Assembly: GCF_001649575.2 (NCBI RefSeq)
Contig: NC_051441.1
Coordinates: forward strand, 16,065,227-16,129,226
From: Kryptolebias marmoratus
Lineage: Eukaryota; Chordata; Actinopteri; Cyprinodontiformes; Rivulidae
DNA length: 64,000 nucleotides
Direction of reading: 5' to 3'
The position numbers and the translations under genes were made by a program. Shown here in pieces: positions 49,701-62,710 of the stretch. Every line of letters begins with the position of its first letter. Positions within the stretch are counted from its first letter, which is position 1. The notes below the pieces were generated by a model, which was not told the origin of the DNA, searched no databases, and worked only from the letters and a program-made list of their open reading frames with translations.

Positions 49701-52700
49701 CCTTATGTGAAGCTCTGAAGAAGTGGCAAGAATCAGGTGACGCATCAGGAAAGAGACGGCGGAGCAGGACCTCCTCGGAGCGCTGCTACGTCGATTTTCA
49801 TTTTGAGCACGGTGAACAGACTTATCTTTGACTCTTTTATCTGTCCTCTCATCTTCATTTACATACTTTTTTTAATTAGCATAGTTTCTTTTCTTTTTCC
49901 TTTAATTTCAACACAGCTGACATTCTTTGAGAATCTCTCGATCTAATAGAAACCGCTTCTATTCCGAATACCCTGTTTGTCCTCCAGGCTCACTAAAGTT
50001 GGACAGAAGGATGTATTTCTTAGAGAACGACCGGCGCTACTGCAGGATGTACAGCAACCTTGAAGCCTCTTTGCAGAAGGAGCTGTCGTTTTATCAGAAG
50101 AAGGCCAAGGAATGGGCAGAGGTACACACACACACACTTCACTTTCTGTTTTCTGTCAGATTTATGTTTAATTTACTCCCACACGCTCAGTCCAGATTCT
50201 TTTATATTTATCCTGCAATGTTATGTTTGATAGGGTACAAGAACTACCGAAGAACGTTTTGTTCTCTGCTCTTTTTCTTCGTTTGAAACATGTTTTACTC
50301 TGTGACAAAATTAAGTATTTTCCCACAGCTTTCTGGCTTTTACTAGATATTTTATGCTAATATAAGTCTCTCTCTCCAGCACGAGGACTTCCTCCTCGCT
50401 CTGCAGGTGAATGAAGATGAATACAAGAAGGTAGGAACCACAAATGTTTCAGTCGCAGGAATTTACATGTTTGGCAGAATAGGCTGGGCCCTCGAGAGCC
50501 TCATTTGACTAAACTGTTTCTAGTTACTTTAATGTGGTTTTTCTGCATCGTGTTTATCTTCAGTGACACAGTTATTGTTGAAAATACACTTTGCGTTCAA
50601 GATACTGTGGCTGTACATGCTTGGACTCCGCATTTCAAATGTTTTATTGCTTCAAAAGTGAGCAAAAAGGTGACCTGATGTCTAAGAGGTGTAACACTCA
50701 AGAGGCTGCATTTCCTTTAGATTATAGGAAAGATTTCCAAATGTCAAAAGAAAACTAAAGTTTAAGCCCTTTAAATCATCAGGTAGTGACACCCTGATGG
50801 CAACTAACAGTAATTAATACATTTTTTATAGCTCCAAATCTTTCAGTTCTGCTTTTCTTCCTTTTTTTATTTTTGCAAACGTCATCAAGTTTTGTTAGAT
50901 TTTTGAGACATCTTACAGGAGCTGCTTGTTTTGTGTAAAGATGCACCAACTCTCATTTCCTAGTTTTTGTAAAACTCAGACTTTGTAGGTGCCTCTGGCT
51001 TGAAAGCCTCAGTTTTTTATGTTTCAGTCTAGCGGTTAGTGTTTTCAGGAACCGACAGCTGCTGATTATTGTGAAAATTGTAATTTTACCTGCCCAATAC
51101 AAGTTCTCAAAGCTTATTAAGATCTGGTACATGAGTTTAAGTTACAAAAAACTCAAATATCTCAAGGTGTGCACTCTTTGGCAAGATGAAGGTAAAATAC
51201 TGCTATGGCTCTTCACTAAATTTAAAATAGTTGGCCAAAAAAAGTCAACATTTATTAATTTGCTGATCGGTGACAGGCCTGCGTTTGTTTTCCCAGGACG
51301 GTCAGCTGATCGAGTGCGGCTGCTGCTACGGGGAGTTTGCGTTTGAGAAGATGACGCAGTGTTCAGACGGACACCTGTTCTGCAAAGAGTGCCTGGTTAA
51401 ATACGCTCAGGAGGCTGTGTTCGGCTCCGGAAAGGTTCACACACACACACATGCTTTTTCCTCACATTTGAATCGAGCGTATATGCTAATGCTGCTTGGC
51501 AGATGTAAATGACAGACCTTATAAAATACCACGTCCTTCAGGTTTACAGAACGATATGATGCCTCACAAACGTAAATAAACTTGGACATTCTCTTTTAAT
51601 ATTAGCTCAGTTGTGGCTACAGTCAGAGGCACAGGCCTGTGTTTTCTTTGACGAGAAACCTTTATTCTCTGTAAAAATTACAAAAACGTTAAGCACCCAG
51701 AAGGAGTGGGCTGATTTGGCTGTAATTTAATACATGTGTAGATTGGTAGATAGTGATGGGTATGTAAATGATTGGATTTGCAAGAAGCTGCACCCCTAGA
51801 ACAGTCACCAGAGGCCACAAGTGGTGAGATAGTGTTATCAGGTAGTTTCAGGAGCATCTGACAGTTTCTCGAAACAGTGAGTGAAGATCCCCGGAGGATG
51901 TCTCGTAGAAGCAATAGACAGCATCGCCATGGCCTGACGGTTTGATCGGGGTCACTGTAGGTTTGCATGAGTCATGCTGTGCAGTAACCTGGCGGAGGGG
52001 GAGGACAGATGTCCCAGTGACCTGGTGTTGGAACCAACGAGTACACAAAGCCAATCCAGACATGCTGTGAAGGTTTCCAGTCACCCAAGACAGACCACAC
52101 TCAAGGGAGGATTGTTTTATTGGGTCAGACATTACAGAACCTCGTGATATCTGTGCCTGCCTTCCAGACACAGGTGTTGGACTCACACCCGGTCTCATCT
52201 GGCACTCTGTTTCAATAACTGGCATCAGCCGGAATATGGGCTCCTTGTCCCATGTGTCGGCTGCCATTAACACCAGAGCAGAGACAGCTGTGTTTGGAGT
52301 GGTGCCGTAACTCGTAACTGGGAGGCATGGACTGATGACTCGTCTTGGTTCAGCATTACTGCGAATAACCATTGTGTACATGTATGGTGGCACTGAGGGG
52401 GAGACGATCTACCCTGCTGATGTTGAGGAAAGACACACCAGTGATACTTCTGGCATCATGATGTGGGGAGCCATAGGGTCTGACTTCAGTGGACCCTGAC
52501 TGCACAGAGTAACAACATCCTGCATCAGCATGTCCAACCCCTCCTGAGACACCCTGGTAAAGTCTTTGACAAGACACCTGTCTGTCTTTGTTAAAGGCTA
52601 TAGGTCTCCAATCTTTCCCCAGTCAAACATATTGTGGTTCAGTTTGTATTTCAGCTCCGACTCTGCCGATCTGTCTGATCTCAGGGACCGGTAACAACAA

Positions 52701-55700
52701 CTGTGGGCCGACCTGCTGCAGGAGAGGGTAGAACAGCAGCGTGACTCTGTTCTGCACTGAATCCCTGGTTGGATCCAGGCCTTAGGGGGTGTCACACCCT
52801 GCTGACATGAGACCAGCAGTGTGCCCGTACTGCTGACTCTGTTATCTAATCTGTTATGAGTCACATGACCTTTCAGTACTCAATCTGGGTGCCTAACCTT
52901 TTTTTTTTTTTATTAGTGTTTGTAATAATTCATCTGATTGTCTGCATGAAACAGTGAACTCATCAAAACTGATTGTAAAGTTGTGTTTCTGTCGATGTGT
53001 TTTGAGTCTTTCGAGCCATATGTGTTGATGTTGCAGTCGGAGCTGAGCTGCATGGAGGCGGGCTGCCCGTGCTCCTACCCCATGTGCGAGCTGGAGAAGG
53101 TCCTTCCAGAGAACATCCTGTGTAAATACAACGAGAGGCAGGCGGAGGAGGCAGTGGCCGCCACCTGCGCTGATGAGCTCGTGAGGTGAGTGTTTGTGCT
53201 GAATGTTTGGTGATATTAGAGCCGGCTACACATGTTGCAGTCAGTCCGTCCCAACTTCCTGTTTTCCACGAACTTGTGCAGCTGTTTTCAATATTTCTCC
53301 TGTCTTCATTTCTGAACCAGTCTTCCTTCCTTTCGCAGGTGTCCGTTTTGTAACTTCCCAGCCTTATTGGACAAAGACATGTCTTTGTTCAGCTGTCCCA
53401 ACCCTCGGTGCCGCAAGGTTGGTGCTCTCTTGTTTGTTTGCTTCACACCAGATTTTTTGTTTTCCTCAACAGTTTGTTTGTCAAAGAATAAGCTCACAGC
53501 TATAAATGTCTTTGCACAACATCTAAAGAGAGTTGAGAGTTGTTCTAAATGTTTCAGAAGAGCCTTTATGCTGTGCTCCGCATAAATCATCTCAGGGCTT
53601 CTTGAACATGAGTCGGATTAGCACATGTGAGAGATGGAGGATTGATGAGCTGTTTTATTTCTTTAGAGATGATAAACCGTTCCATCTGGCAAGGTCGCCA
53701 CCTCCGTCTTCCTCTGCGTTTATCTCCGAGCCTCCTCCTCCACCTGTCTGAGGAATGCAGGGGGAGTCGTTGCTCTTTGTCTGCCACAAATGTTACACGC
53801 ATTCCAGTCAAAACGCTTCATTTTTTTAATGAAGAAAAGTAAAAACAGACACAGAAACTACAGTTCAGTCTCACTTTTACTCCATGAACATGTTTTTTTT
53901 TCTCTTGACGTGTTCTTGAGTTTCTGCTCGTGGGAACGACTCCTGTTACAACCATAACATCTGATCGGACACACACTCAGTCTTTTTATTCCCTGGAAGG
54001 GAGGAGACAGAGCTGTGTGTGTGTGTGCATGCTTCAACATGACTAATGTGTCTTTTGGGCTCCTGGCACCACGATGCATAGTTAAATCCTTCGTTAAGTG
54101 CAGACGAGGTGTTTAAACTGTTTTTGTTTGTGTGGCTTTAGCTTTTAAACCAGAGAAATGTCTTTGTCATTGGTCATTATAATGAGTTATTTATAAAGAT
54201 TAGATTTTGAAAAACTACTGAAAGGTCTGGTTTAACCACAGATATTTGAGGATTTTAGCTTTTCAAACACAAGAATTTGCTGCGTTTCTCTTTTTTTTAT
54301 TATCATGATTGAATAAATTGTATTTCTATTTTCAGATAAAGTAAAAAACAGGGTTTTAAATTTTGACTTTTAACTTTTGACAAAGTTTTTATTGTTTCAG
54401 CCTTGTGTCCAAACAGAAACGGTGTTTTAGGAGTCCCCAAATGGTACTTCTTGAAAACTGGTTCCAGAGCGAAAAAAATCCTGAAACGCCAATCCTGTTT
54501 TTGTTTATTCGTCCAAAAATGCTTTATTTTGAAAATAATGATGTCTTAGCTCCGCCTCTAACCCTGCCTACGATCTGAGGGCGTCCTCTCCTTCTTGTTG
54601 TGTTTATATTTTGCGCCCAGCATTTAATCGATACTCATGCTCCACTCCTTGTCTCCTGTTTTTGGTGCGTTTTCATAGCAGCGTCACGGCGCCACACACA
54701 GGCCTGGCGTAGTTACTGCATTTGTCCAATAATGATATGAATGTATAAATAAAAAAAGACCCCGTTTGGTTTTAGTAAACATTATTACAATATAAACCAG
54801 ATGATTTCATACAATCATCAACTTATGCTTGAAAACAGGGCGAAGTCACAATAATCCTTTAATTTTTTATTATTTACATTTTACACACCATTCCACCTTC
54901 TTTAGATTGAGGTTTTATGTTTGCTCTTTTTAACCACAACCCAATGAAATCTTCCCAGTTAACTCCATTTAAAAAGCTGAAACTGCAATTTAAAAATTAG
55001 TTTCGCTTGTGGTTTCCTGCTTTGCGCAGTCGAAACGTTCTTCTTTCAAATACCAATCACATGACTCCAGTCTGAAGTGTAAAATGTTTATTTGACCACA
55101 TGTAGTCAAAATAAACTAATGGTGTAATGTTCCCTGTAAACCTGTAGGTGGAGCCAGAGGTTCACAGTGACCAACGAGCACGCACTCCCAAACACACAAG
55201 AAGTTAGACACTTCAAGAGACCTTGGGGCAAATTGTTATTTATTAATGATTGTCTTTAACTAAAACACGAAGCAGGAACTTTTAGAGGCCAATTAGGTCA
55301 AATTAAAGAGTAAAATGGTCTTTTATTGAAGGCAGGAAACATCTTTAATGTGTGTATGAGTCAGGATGTGTGGCGCTGTTTGAATATTCACTGTGTTGGT
55401 TTTTCCTCCTCCTCCCCTCACTTGTCTGGAAATCGTTGCAAAGATAACGAGACACAGATGATGCAGAGACTTTAATGTCCCTGTGTTAGTTCCCGTCAGT
55501 CAGAAGTCATTCGGCCCACGGCCCGCTCCGTCTACCAGCAGGGAGGGGCTTCACGTTATGTAACTAACACACTTCTCGTGGGCCCACTCCACCTCCGCCT
55601 GCCTTCCCGCAGGCAGCCTCGGCCCCATTGGCTGTCCAGGCTGTCCACTTCGCTTCGTGCTGCGTCCTCACTGGTTGGAAACGCGCCTCGCTTCATTTCA

Positions 55701-58700
55701 AATGTGGCGCAGCTCAGATTTGACCCAGATTCTCTCTCTCCCATGTATTTTCTTTGGCTCTGTCAGATCTGTTCCACACATACAGTATGCACTCATGTAC
55801 AGTTACAAATGTTAATTTAATTAAGAAGCTCAGCTGAATTTAACTAGAATGACATTAATAGTAAACCAGTCCTGGAAGCAAATAGCTCTGTCTTATAAGA
55901 GCCTCTAAAAAGAGAGAGAGAAACATCAAAACGTGGGTGAAAAAGTTAGTGGAATGAGTGTAGGCTCGGCAGAAAATAAAGCGCTGGATAGAAATAGAAA
56001 ACAGCTGCCCTTTGTTCATAATAAACCTGCTTGTGTTTCTGTTTTCACACTGCAGTCATGAACACTTTTATTTAAATTTTATTTAAATAGTCCCCCATAG
56101 GCGGGTTGGACCCGCCCCGTTGGAGCTGTGACTCCGACGTCACCGGCTGTATTTTTAGTCTCGCTATAAGAACTCAGGTGTTTTCCTGATTCTCAACATC
56201 GTGTCAAACAGTCGCACGCTTCAACTCTCTCCTGTCAGTCCTCTTTCTGCTCTGTGGTAACCACTAGGGGGCGATATCACATCGCTCTGTGCTCCTCTCT
56301 TTGTGTGATCTGGATTTGTCTGCACCTCCCTGATTAAACGTTTTGCAGCTCTGTTTCTGTAAATCTTTAAATCAGTTTAACCTCTTTTTTTCCCCCTTTA
56401 GTTCTGCCTTTAAGGCACGAGAGCGTGCTCTGCATCTGAGCTGCTGCAGATGCCAACAAAAACTCTGACTTCTGGAGTTCATTTCACCTCCCTCTGGCTG
56501 ACCTTGCACACACACACACACACACACACACACAAGCAGTGATTTAAGGATGTATAAGGAGGTAGATTGGCTTTCTGGTTCCGCACATACGGATCCCACA
56601 GCGCTGCATCAGCTGTCATATGCCACGCTCTTCAATATTAAATGAGTGACTCAAATATTTATGCTGACACCACTCAGCTAAAGCTTCGTGGGGTGGGGGA
56701 GCTGCAGCCTTCAACCCCGGATGTCATTCGTCTGCACGTTTTGACAAGGATGAAGGAGGATGGAGGACAGAGATGTTGTTTCTAGGCAACCGAGCAGTCT
56801 GCAGCAGGCGCTCTCCCTGCAGCCGGTCACACATTTGCAGCAAAAAAAGCCGCACCTTAGCTGCGTCTGTACGAGCCCGACTCCCTGCAGCAGCAACGGC
56901 AGCAGCATACAGAGCAGCTGCTGTGGGCTGATCTCACTCTGACTGCAGGGACTCTCTGGAAAAATGTCAGGGGCCGGGGATAAGAAAATCATTTGCTTTT
57001 CAAGCTCGATTCTTCTCCAGCTCTTTAATTTTTCATCGTCCTCTTGTCTCTTTCTGTCTAGGAGAGCTGTAGAAAGTGCCACGTCCAGTGGAAGCAGCAT
57101 GTGGGGAAGACCTGCGAGCAGGTCCTGGAGAGGGACGAGATCCGCATGAGAGTGCTTTTGTAAGTGGGTCACTGAATCCCCTCCACCCTGAAGGTCACTC
57201 ACGAGTTCATTTTGAAGTTTAGGAACGTTTTATGAGGTGGCTTTGTTTGTTGGAAACTCAAATGCTTTAAAAATGACAAATCCAAAGAGTTGTGCCTTTA
57301 ACTCTCTAGCTCACTCCATTTTGACCTATTTTGAGTATTTGTACACATCTCGGACCCTCGCAGCCCTCACACAGAAAAGGATGCCGGGTAAACACCTCAG
57401 TTTCCCGGCCAACCCTCCGGGAAGTAGCCCGTCCGGTGGTCCAGCTGCTTCCTGTGGCCCAGCAGGCCCCGAGGCGGTACTTCCTGTTGTCAGATCATTA
57501 GACTTCCTGGTCCTGACAGAGACAGGAAGTGGTCTGGCAGATGGATCAGTGCGCTGATGATTTTAAAAGAGCAAAACCAAAGAAATCACATCAACGCTCA
57601 GTCAGCTTGGAGGGTTGGTAACTCAACACACAAATAATGAGATGGTAGCAGTTTTTACTCTCTGGGTTTTTTGGATTATTATTTTTGAACAACCAGATGT
57701 GGGTTAAAAAATGACACATTTTAGGCCAAAAATGATGAATTTTCTCATATATGAAGTTAAAATACACAAAGGTTTTTCTGATTTATTGCATCTCTTTATT
57801 TATCATTTAATTTCCTGTCATCTGCTGGTTGTAGAGAGAGCGTTCTGTACCTTAAAACATGTCTTTTATTTCACATTTTCTCCCAAATAAATCCTTTTCC
57901 TCTGCAGCTTCGTCAGCAGCGTTAACTCTGTGTGTCTCCTCCTTGTGCCGCAGCGAGGAGCGCATGACGGCGGCCCGCGTGAGGAAGTGCGTGAAGTGCG
58001 GGACGGGCCTGGTCAAGTCGGAGGGTTGCAACCGAATGTCGTGCCGCTGCGGCAGCTTCATGTGCTACCTCTGCCGAGAGCCCATCACCGGCTACAACCA
58101 CTTCTGCCAGCACGCGCGCTCCCCCGGCGCCCCGTGCCGCCACTGCCGCAAGTGTTCGCTCTGGACTGACCCCACGGTGCGCCTGAACACGAAACACTGA
58201 AACTCTACCAGCATGGGTTTGATGTAACTCAGACTGAAATGCTTTTCTTCTTGGTTTACTTGTTGCTTTGTTTTAAATCGTTGCACAAAAGCAGTGAAAG
58301 CCTCTTTATCTTCCTTAAAGATGGCAGCATTACAGTTAGGAAAAGTGGTACAAACCCCTCCTCCTCCTCCTCCCCCCGCCGGTCTTTTACCCTTCACCGC
58401 CGCCGCCCACAGTGACTTGGCTGCAGAGTTTCTGGCACCGAAAAGCGTCACTCAGATCCAGAGAAGTGAATGAGCTCGAGAGGCTCCAGCGGCTCGTCAT
58501 CAGCGCAGAGCCAGGAGGAAGGATTAACTCTGGAGCTGTCTGAGAGACGGGGGGACGGGAAGCGTGCGCACTTCTCTCTTTATGAAACCGCTCCAAACGT
58601 TCAGCCCAGAGTTAGCTTAAACTAGGAGTTTAGCCAAAAAAGCTGAGTTCCCTGAGCTTTGATTTGTTGTTTGTTACAAACGTGACACGATGAGCAGGAA

Positions 58701-60032
58701 AACAGACACCTGAAAAAAGTGCGACATGGAGGAGAGTTTATCCTTGAGCCCTTCTGTCTCTAAAGCCGTTGGAGCCTTTTAACCGGCAGCTCCAAGGAAT
58801 AAAATCAGCTCCGGTTTGAAGAGAGAGCAGACGCAGCTCTCCGAGAGTCTCACTCAGGCATTTTTAACAAATGACTGACGGAGGAGTTGGCTGTGTTGCT
58901 GTTGATTCGTTCTCACGCTGGCGTTGACTCTGTTCATGTCGCTCCGCTTTGATAAAATCGGCTGAACGACTCGTTTTGTGTTTCTGCAGCAAGATGACGA
59001 GCGGATCATTCAGGAAATCCAGAAGGAAGGTGAAGCCGAGCTGAATAAGAAGTGTGCAGGTCAGTGAGCACAGTGTCTCATTTGTTGTTATTAGGGGCGT
59101 AACGGTACACATAGCTGTTATTGGATGCTTAAAATAAACGGAGGACCGTTTAACATGTTTTTCATCACCTCATATATGAAACTCCTATCGAAACATGACC
59201 TGAAACTAAGATACTTACTGAACTGTGTGCACCGTTTCACTCCTTGTTGCTGTTTCTGCTCCTGTTTTAGACCAGGTTACAACTAGTCCCTGGGGTTAGT
59301 TTGTGTTTTAATGTTGGTGGGCAACACTTTTTATCCTGAGGGCCATTTTGACTTGGTTAAATGAATCAAAAGGCCCCAAATTCATCTGAAACATGGGTTC
59401 TGAGTGGTACCTTCAACTCTCATACACGGTCTTTTTCAGAGCAAGGCTTACCCTGTTTTGCACATTTGATAGTGTAGATGTTTAATATTAGTTAGTTAAC
59501 GGGAAGCTCTTTTACATCAGTATGTTTTTGTTGTTTCATAAACCTGAAAAACTATAAAACGGGCCGTCATTTGACGAGTCATTAGCTAAGGTGAAGACTT
59601 CTGTTCTCTCCTCAGTCTCTGCTCCATGACAGATAAGTTACTATCAGTCTCAAATATGACTGAACATCACTTCAAAAATGACCAGATTATCCCTTTAAGT
59701 ACGTCGTGGGCCACTTCAGGCCCTCGGGCCACATTTTGCCCACAAGTGGTGTAGAAGATGGCGCCGTGACATTCACCCGTGTCTTTCCTCCTCTTCTTCT
59801 CTCAGACAATTCAGGGAAAAGGGTCGGCCCGCCCCCAGAGGTCAGCACGGACGCCAAGAGACCCCGCGTGGGTCCGCCGCCCGAAAACCCGCCCAACCCC
59901 AACCCCGCGCCCCTGAACAATAACAACAACAACAACAACAACCAGCAAAACCACGCCTTCAACCCCCATCATCACAACATGGACCTGCCCATGCACTACG
60001 GACCCCCTCCACACTACTACAGACGCTTCTAA
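43778..60032 (+). CDS. rnf216: RNF216/Triad3, RBR E3 ubiquitin ligase
   Basis: Sixteen coding exons give 1005 codons: 43778-43844, 45556-45686, 46823-48013, 48107-48183, 49004-49112, 49432-49593, 49700-49811, 49988-50121, 50380-50430, 51297-51434, 53037-53185, 53339-53417, 57062-57159, 57954-58176, 58990-59059 and 59806-60032. The start [13 protein letters not shown] matches the human N-terminus in pattern. [10 protein letters not shown] in exon 2 is a SUMO-interacting-type motif. Exon 3 is a 397-codon Pro/Ser/Gln-rich region. RING1 lies at about 685-725, IBR at about 727-825, and RING2 from 845 with CVKC, then the predicted thioester Cys858 in EGCNRMSC. The C-terminus has a nine-Asn run and ends HYYRRF. 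The known family makes ubiquitin chains on TLR/RIP pathway proteins, Beclin 1 and Arc. The donor of exon 3 is the least certain boundary. It is longer than human (866 or 923) mainly because of exon 3. Confidence 0.93.
43845..45555 (+). other. rnf216: rnf216 intron after coding exon 1
   Basis: A 1.7-kb AT-rich intron with a GTGAGA donor and TGCAG acceptor. No nested element was recognised. Confidence 0.7.
46073..46280. mobile_element. palindromic hAT-like MITE, copy 2
   Basis: This matches the 5,895-6,109 element: 'ctctgctccaacacacctga' pairs with 'tcaggtgtgttggagcagag', and the right end reads 'ggattgcctacccctg'. The left CAGGGGT end is eroded. It sits in the rnf216 intron before exon 3. Confidence 0.75.
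46283..46770 (+). repeat. degenerate TAGCTA/TTTTAGCTT tandem array
   Basis: A unit of roughly 25-40 bases ('tagctacagtgttgctaatt', 'ttttagccactgtttg', 'tttagctatggttttg') repeats a dozen or so times with decay. The inverted counterpart at 3,956-4,110 shows that it is dispersed. It ends about 50 bases upstream of the exon 3 acceptor of rnf216. Confidence 0.7.
48340..48985 (+). mobile_element. LINE 3' end in rnf216 intron (5'-truncated)
   Basis: The plus strand reads [20 protein letters not shown], then [20 protein letters not shown], then [16 protein letters not shown], the familiar C-terminus of a fish non-LTR reverse transcriptase. It then runs into 'ccctctgaaaagggaacag' and a GAA-rich tail. 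A minus-strand copy of the same 3' end is at 62,711-62,915. Confidence 0.85.
50431..51296 (+). other. rnf216: rnf216 intron between exons 9 and 10
   Basis: About 0.87 kb of AT-rich sequence with a GTAGGA donor and CCCAG acceptor. Nothing else was recognised. Confidence 0.7.
51690..52870 (+). mobile_element. decayed Tc1/mariner-like transposon in rnf216 intron 10
   Basis: The plus strand carries fragments such as TDESSW/WFSITAN-type text ('tgactcgtcttggttcagca', 'ttactgcgaataaccattgt'). It also carries 'catcatgatgtggggagcca', encoding IMMWGA, the hallmark block before the third catalytic position of Tc1-family transposases. Stops and frameshifts are frequent. A 181-codon minus-strand frame over it is an antisense shadow. 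Confidence 0.7.
53418..57061 (+). other. rnf216: rnf216 intron 12 (3.6 kb)
   Basis: This large intron has a GTTGGT donor and a CTAG acceptor. A block at about 54,400-54,770 ('gtgcgttttcatagcagcgt', 'caggcctggcgtagttact') resembles a common fish repeat. Another GC-richer block lies at about 56,095-56,270. A (CA)n array is at 56,507-56,534. No nested gene was recognised. Confidence 0.6.
56507..56534. repeat. (CA)n microsatellite
   Basis: About 14 CA units in rnf216 intron 12. Confidence 0.95.
57160..57953 (+). other. rnf216: rnf216 intron 13
   Basis: A 0.8-kb intron with a TT|GTAAGT donor and CCGCAG acceptor. No nested element was recognised. Confidence 0.75.
58177..58989 (+). other. rnf216: rnf216 intron 14
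   Basis: A 0.8-kb intron with donor ACG|GTGCGC and acceptor TGCAG. The frame stays open for seven more codons past the donor before TGA, so retention would end the protein soon after RING2. A (CTC)n run lies near 58,359-58,372. Confidence 0.75.
59312..59755. mobile_element. hAT-like MITE in last rnf216 intron
   Basis: The left end 'gttggtgggcaacacttttt' and the right end 'ggccacattttgcccacaag' are imperfect inverted repeats. 'gggccattttgac' and 'ggccctcgggcc' are typical of fish hAT-like MITEs. It is non-coding. Confidence 0.5.
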
Positions 60033-60435
60033 CACACTCTCTGTGTGAACACACACACACAGTCTGTCTTTATGTTCATTGCACAAAAATGGCCTTTTGC
60101 ATTAAACTGAATCAGAACTGCTTTTGTCGAGTTAAAAACAAAAGAAAACAAAAAAAACTCATTCAGGCTTCGTAACCTTTTGCTGACTGGGAGGGGATTT
60201 TCCAGCAACTTGTTTTTTTTTTTTTTCCACTCTTTTCTCTTTCATTTCTCGAGCCGAGCTCATGAACAGTTTAAGGTCTCGGGGCAGTTTGTCTGGTTTA
60301 TACAGATATTTTTGGGAATAAAAAAACCTAAAATAAAAAAAAAGAGAGAGAGAAGAAGTTAACATTCCCTTCTGTATGTTTTGTCATACAGGTGTGAGAG
60401 TTTTCCAATAAAGTTTCCCGTTGTTCAAAGGTTCT
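60033..60435 (+). other. rnf216: rnf216 3' UTR, to polyadenylation signal
   Basis: This short UTR of about 0.4 kb has an AATAAA at 60,407-60,412 followed by a GT-rich segment. An earlier AATAAA-like site is near 60,317. Confidence 0.65.
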
Positions 60436-60889
60436 GCCTCATATGCGCCGACTTTTACCAGGAGGAGGAGATGTTTCTGTTCGCCTCAGGCGGGGAAACA
60501 GGCTGACTCACGCTAACTGAGCGCCAATCACATGACGGGCGCAGGAGGGGGGGAGGCTTTAAACCAATCATCTGCCGGGGTCTGTGATGTTGCAGAGAGG
60601 GTCCTTCTTTGTTCAGCCGAGTGTGACAAATCGCTCTGCTGCACGCCGTCTCCTGTTCCTGCACGAGAACTAAAACCTCCACTTTGACCCTGGGCTCCTA
60701 ATGGTTTTAGCCTTGGATCGTATGAGATGAACTCCTTGTTTAGTTATTTTTTGTTTTAGTTTTTTTATATCTTCTAACAGCAGCCGCCCGTAACGACTCT
60801 GATAACCTCTGCTGTGTTTAAAACAGATACCAGCCGAATCGCCGCGTCGTTTCACGCCACACTTTTAGTAAAAGTCTTGTGTGATCTGT
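60436..60889. other. intergenic downstream of rnf216
   Basis: No gene or repeat was recognised in this stretch. Confidence 0.45.
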
Positions 60890-61080
60890 TGGTGCTCAGA
60901 GTGTGCGACTGGGAAAGACTCTCAGCTACTCCCACACAAGATCTGTAAAACTGTCTCACCTGTAGCCATTTCTGTTTGGGTTCTCTCAGCCTGATTAGCT
61001 GCGGCAGCCATCTTGGATCAGATTACATTCAAATCTGAGTTAGATATTTTGCTAACAGACAAGCAGACGTGCACATGGAG
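60890..61080 (-). repeat. interspersed repeat, family A, reversed
   Basis: 'agatctgtaaaactg', 'gcggcagccatcttggat' and 'gatattttgctaacagac' are reverse complements of the family A modules in the wipi2 upstream region. Confidence 0.65.
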
Positions 61081-62710
61081 GCAAACGCGTTATCACCCCC
61101 ACCCGGTTTCAGACGCTCTAAATCAGCGAGCTGCACCTTTTTAAAGATCCGCTCCTTATAGCTGATGTTGCGCCGTAACCCGAAGAATGCTGCGGACCCT
61201 GACCTTTGACCTTTCGCCCCGGGGTGTCCTTGTCAGCCAGCATTCCCCCCCCCCGGGAACAATCTCTCCCTTGCTTCCCGTGAAACCTTCTGCTCGTCTC
61301 GTCTTCCGGCGGCTGAAGACACTCCGGGGCCTCAGCAAACAGGAGTTTGGGTCCTGGATTACATTCAGATGGAATTAAAGAGAATTATCAGCTCATGGCT
61401 TCTTTAATCTGGACAACAACTGGCTGGATTATCTGACAGGATTAGACCAAATAAAGGAGAAGTTTTGAAAGATTTGTGCTGCCACTTAAACACGGCAGCG
61501 ATCAGTAAAATACAGAGACGACAGTCTGTTTTCAAAACGTATTTATGAGTTTGACGGTCTTATTGGAGGAAAGTTTGATGGCCCAAAAACTCATTCTACT
61601 CTGAATTTAATATTTATCTGACAACAGCAGGCTACATATGCAATAAACACTTTTTATGGTTTTAGGAAACATGAATTTTAATCCTTTTAAACTCAAAATT
61701 TGAGCCTTATTTTGGAATCTGAAAGGATTGGACCCGTGGTGGCACAATGAGGAATGTTTCAATACTGAGTTGTCTTTTTTTTTTATATTCCTCCATCTCA
61801 GAAGCTTTAAAATAACTCGTAGTTTGTTGAAGTTTGGAGATTTATCTTCTGGCAAAAAGCTAGTGTTGTTTACGGGCGCGCCGGTTTGATCGGCGCGTGG
61901 TGACGTCATCCATAAATTCCAGCCCCGTATTGAAAAAAGGGGAGAATCCCCAAGCTTCACGAGGACGCCAAACATTATACGAAGGGATTTCCCCAGCGCT
62001 GCGGCAGAGAAAAATGGTTGCTTTCAAAGGAAATTCAAATCGCTCGTTTTTACGCAAATTTCAATCACAGCAAAAGTCAATATTTTCGTGTTTTTGTGCA
62101 CCACTAAGTGGGCTCATTCCTGTTAATTTTGCAGCTCAGGTCGTGTATGTGACATTCATGATATTTGTGTATAATCACGATATTGATGATACACAATATT
62201 TGTTTCTGATGTTTTTGTATCATTTATCTTCAATAGCTTTAACAAGTGAAAGGAAGGATGTGTAAAAAATAGTAGAAACTGGTTCTGATGGATGTTTTTT
62301 ATGATGAAACTGGTACTAATTTACCTAAAAGTATTCTGGTAGTTCCTCACCGAGCTGCTCTTGTTGGAAACTAGTTAGAGAGGCAAAGTTTTCCCTCTGA
62401 GTCTGTCTGAAAGGCACATTTGCATGAACTCCTGACAAAATCAGGGTCCAAATTCACAGGGAGTTTGCATACATATTGACAAAAATACAAACCGAGCTCT
62501 CACCCTGGGGAAATATGTAACCTAAACTCAGGTTTCCAGACGCTGGTGAGGACTCTGTGACTGTCCTGAGAGAAATTTGTCTCTCAGATGTTTAAATATT
62601 CCTGCAGCAGAACGTCTGTGAGCCTTCGGACACATTTTGTTTGTTTGAGTTTGTTGCCAACAGTCCCGGTCAGATTCTGGCTTTAGAAACCCTGCCTTTT
62701 TCTAAGTTTT
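61081..62710. other. intergenic, no gene seen
   Basis: Short open frames on both strands have no domain support. A CpG-containing patch at about 61,868-61,990 ('acgggcgcgccggtttgatc') is unexplained and may be part of an unidentified repeat. Confidence 0.4.

Noticed and set aside
51848..52393. 181-codon minus-strand frame
   Set aside because: It is antisense to a decayed Tc1-like transposase and has no family resemblance or splice context of its own.
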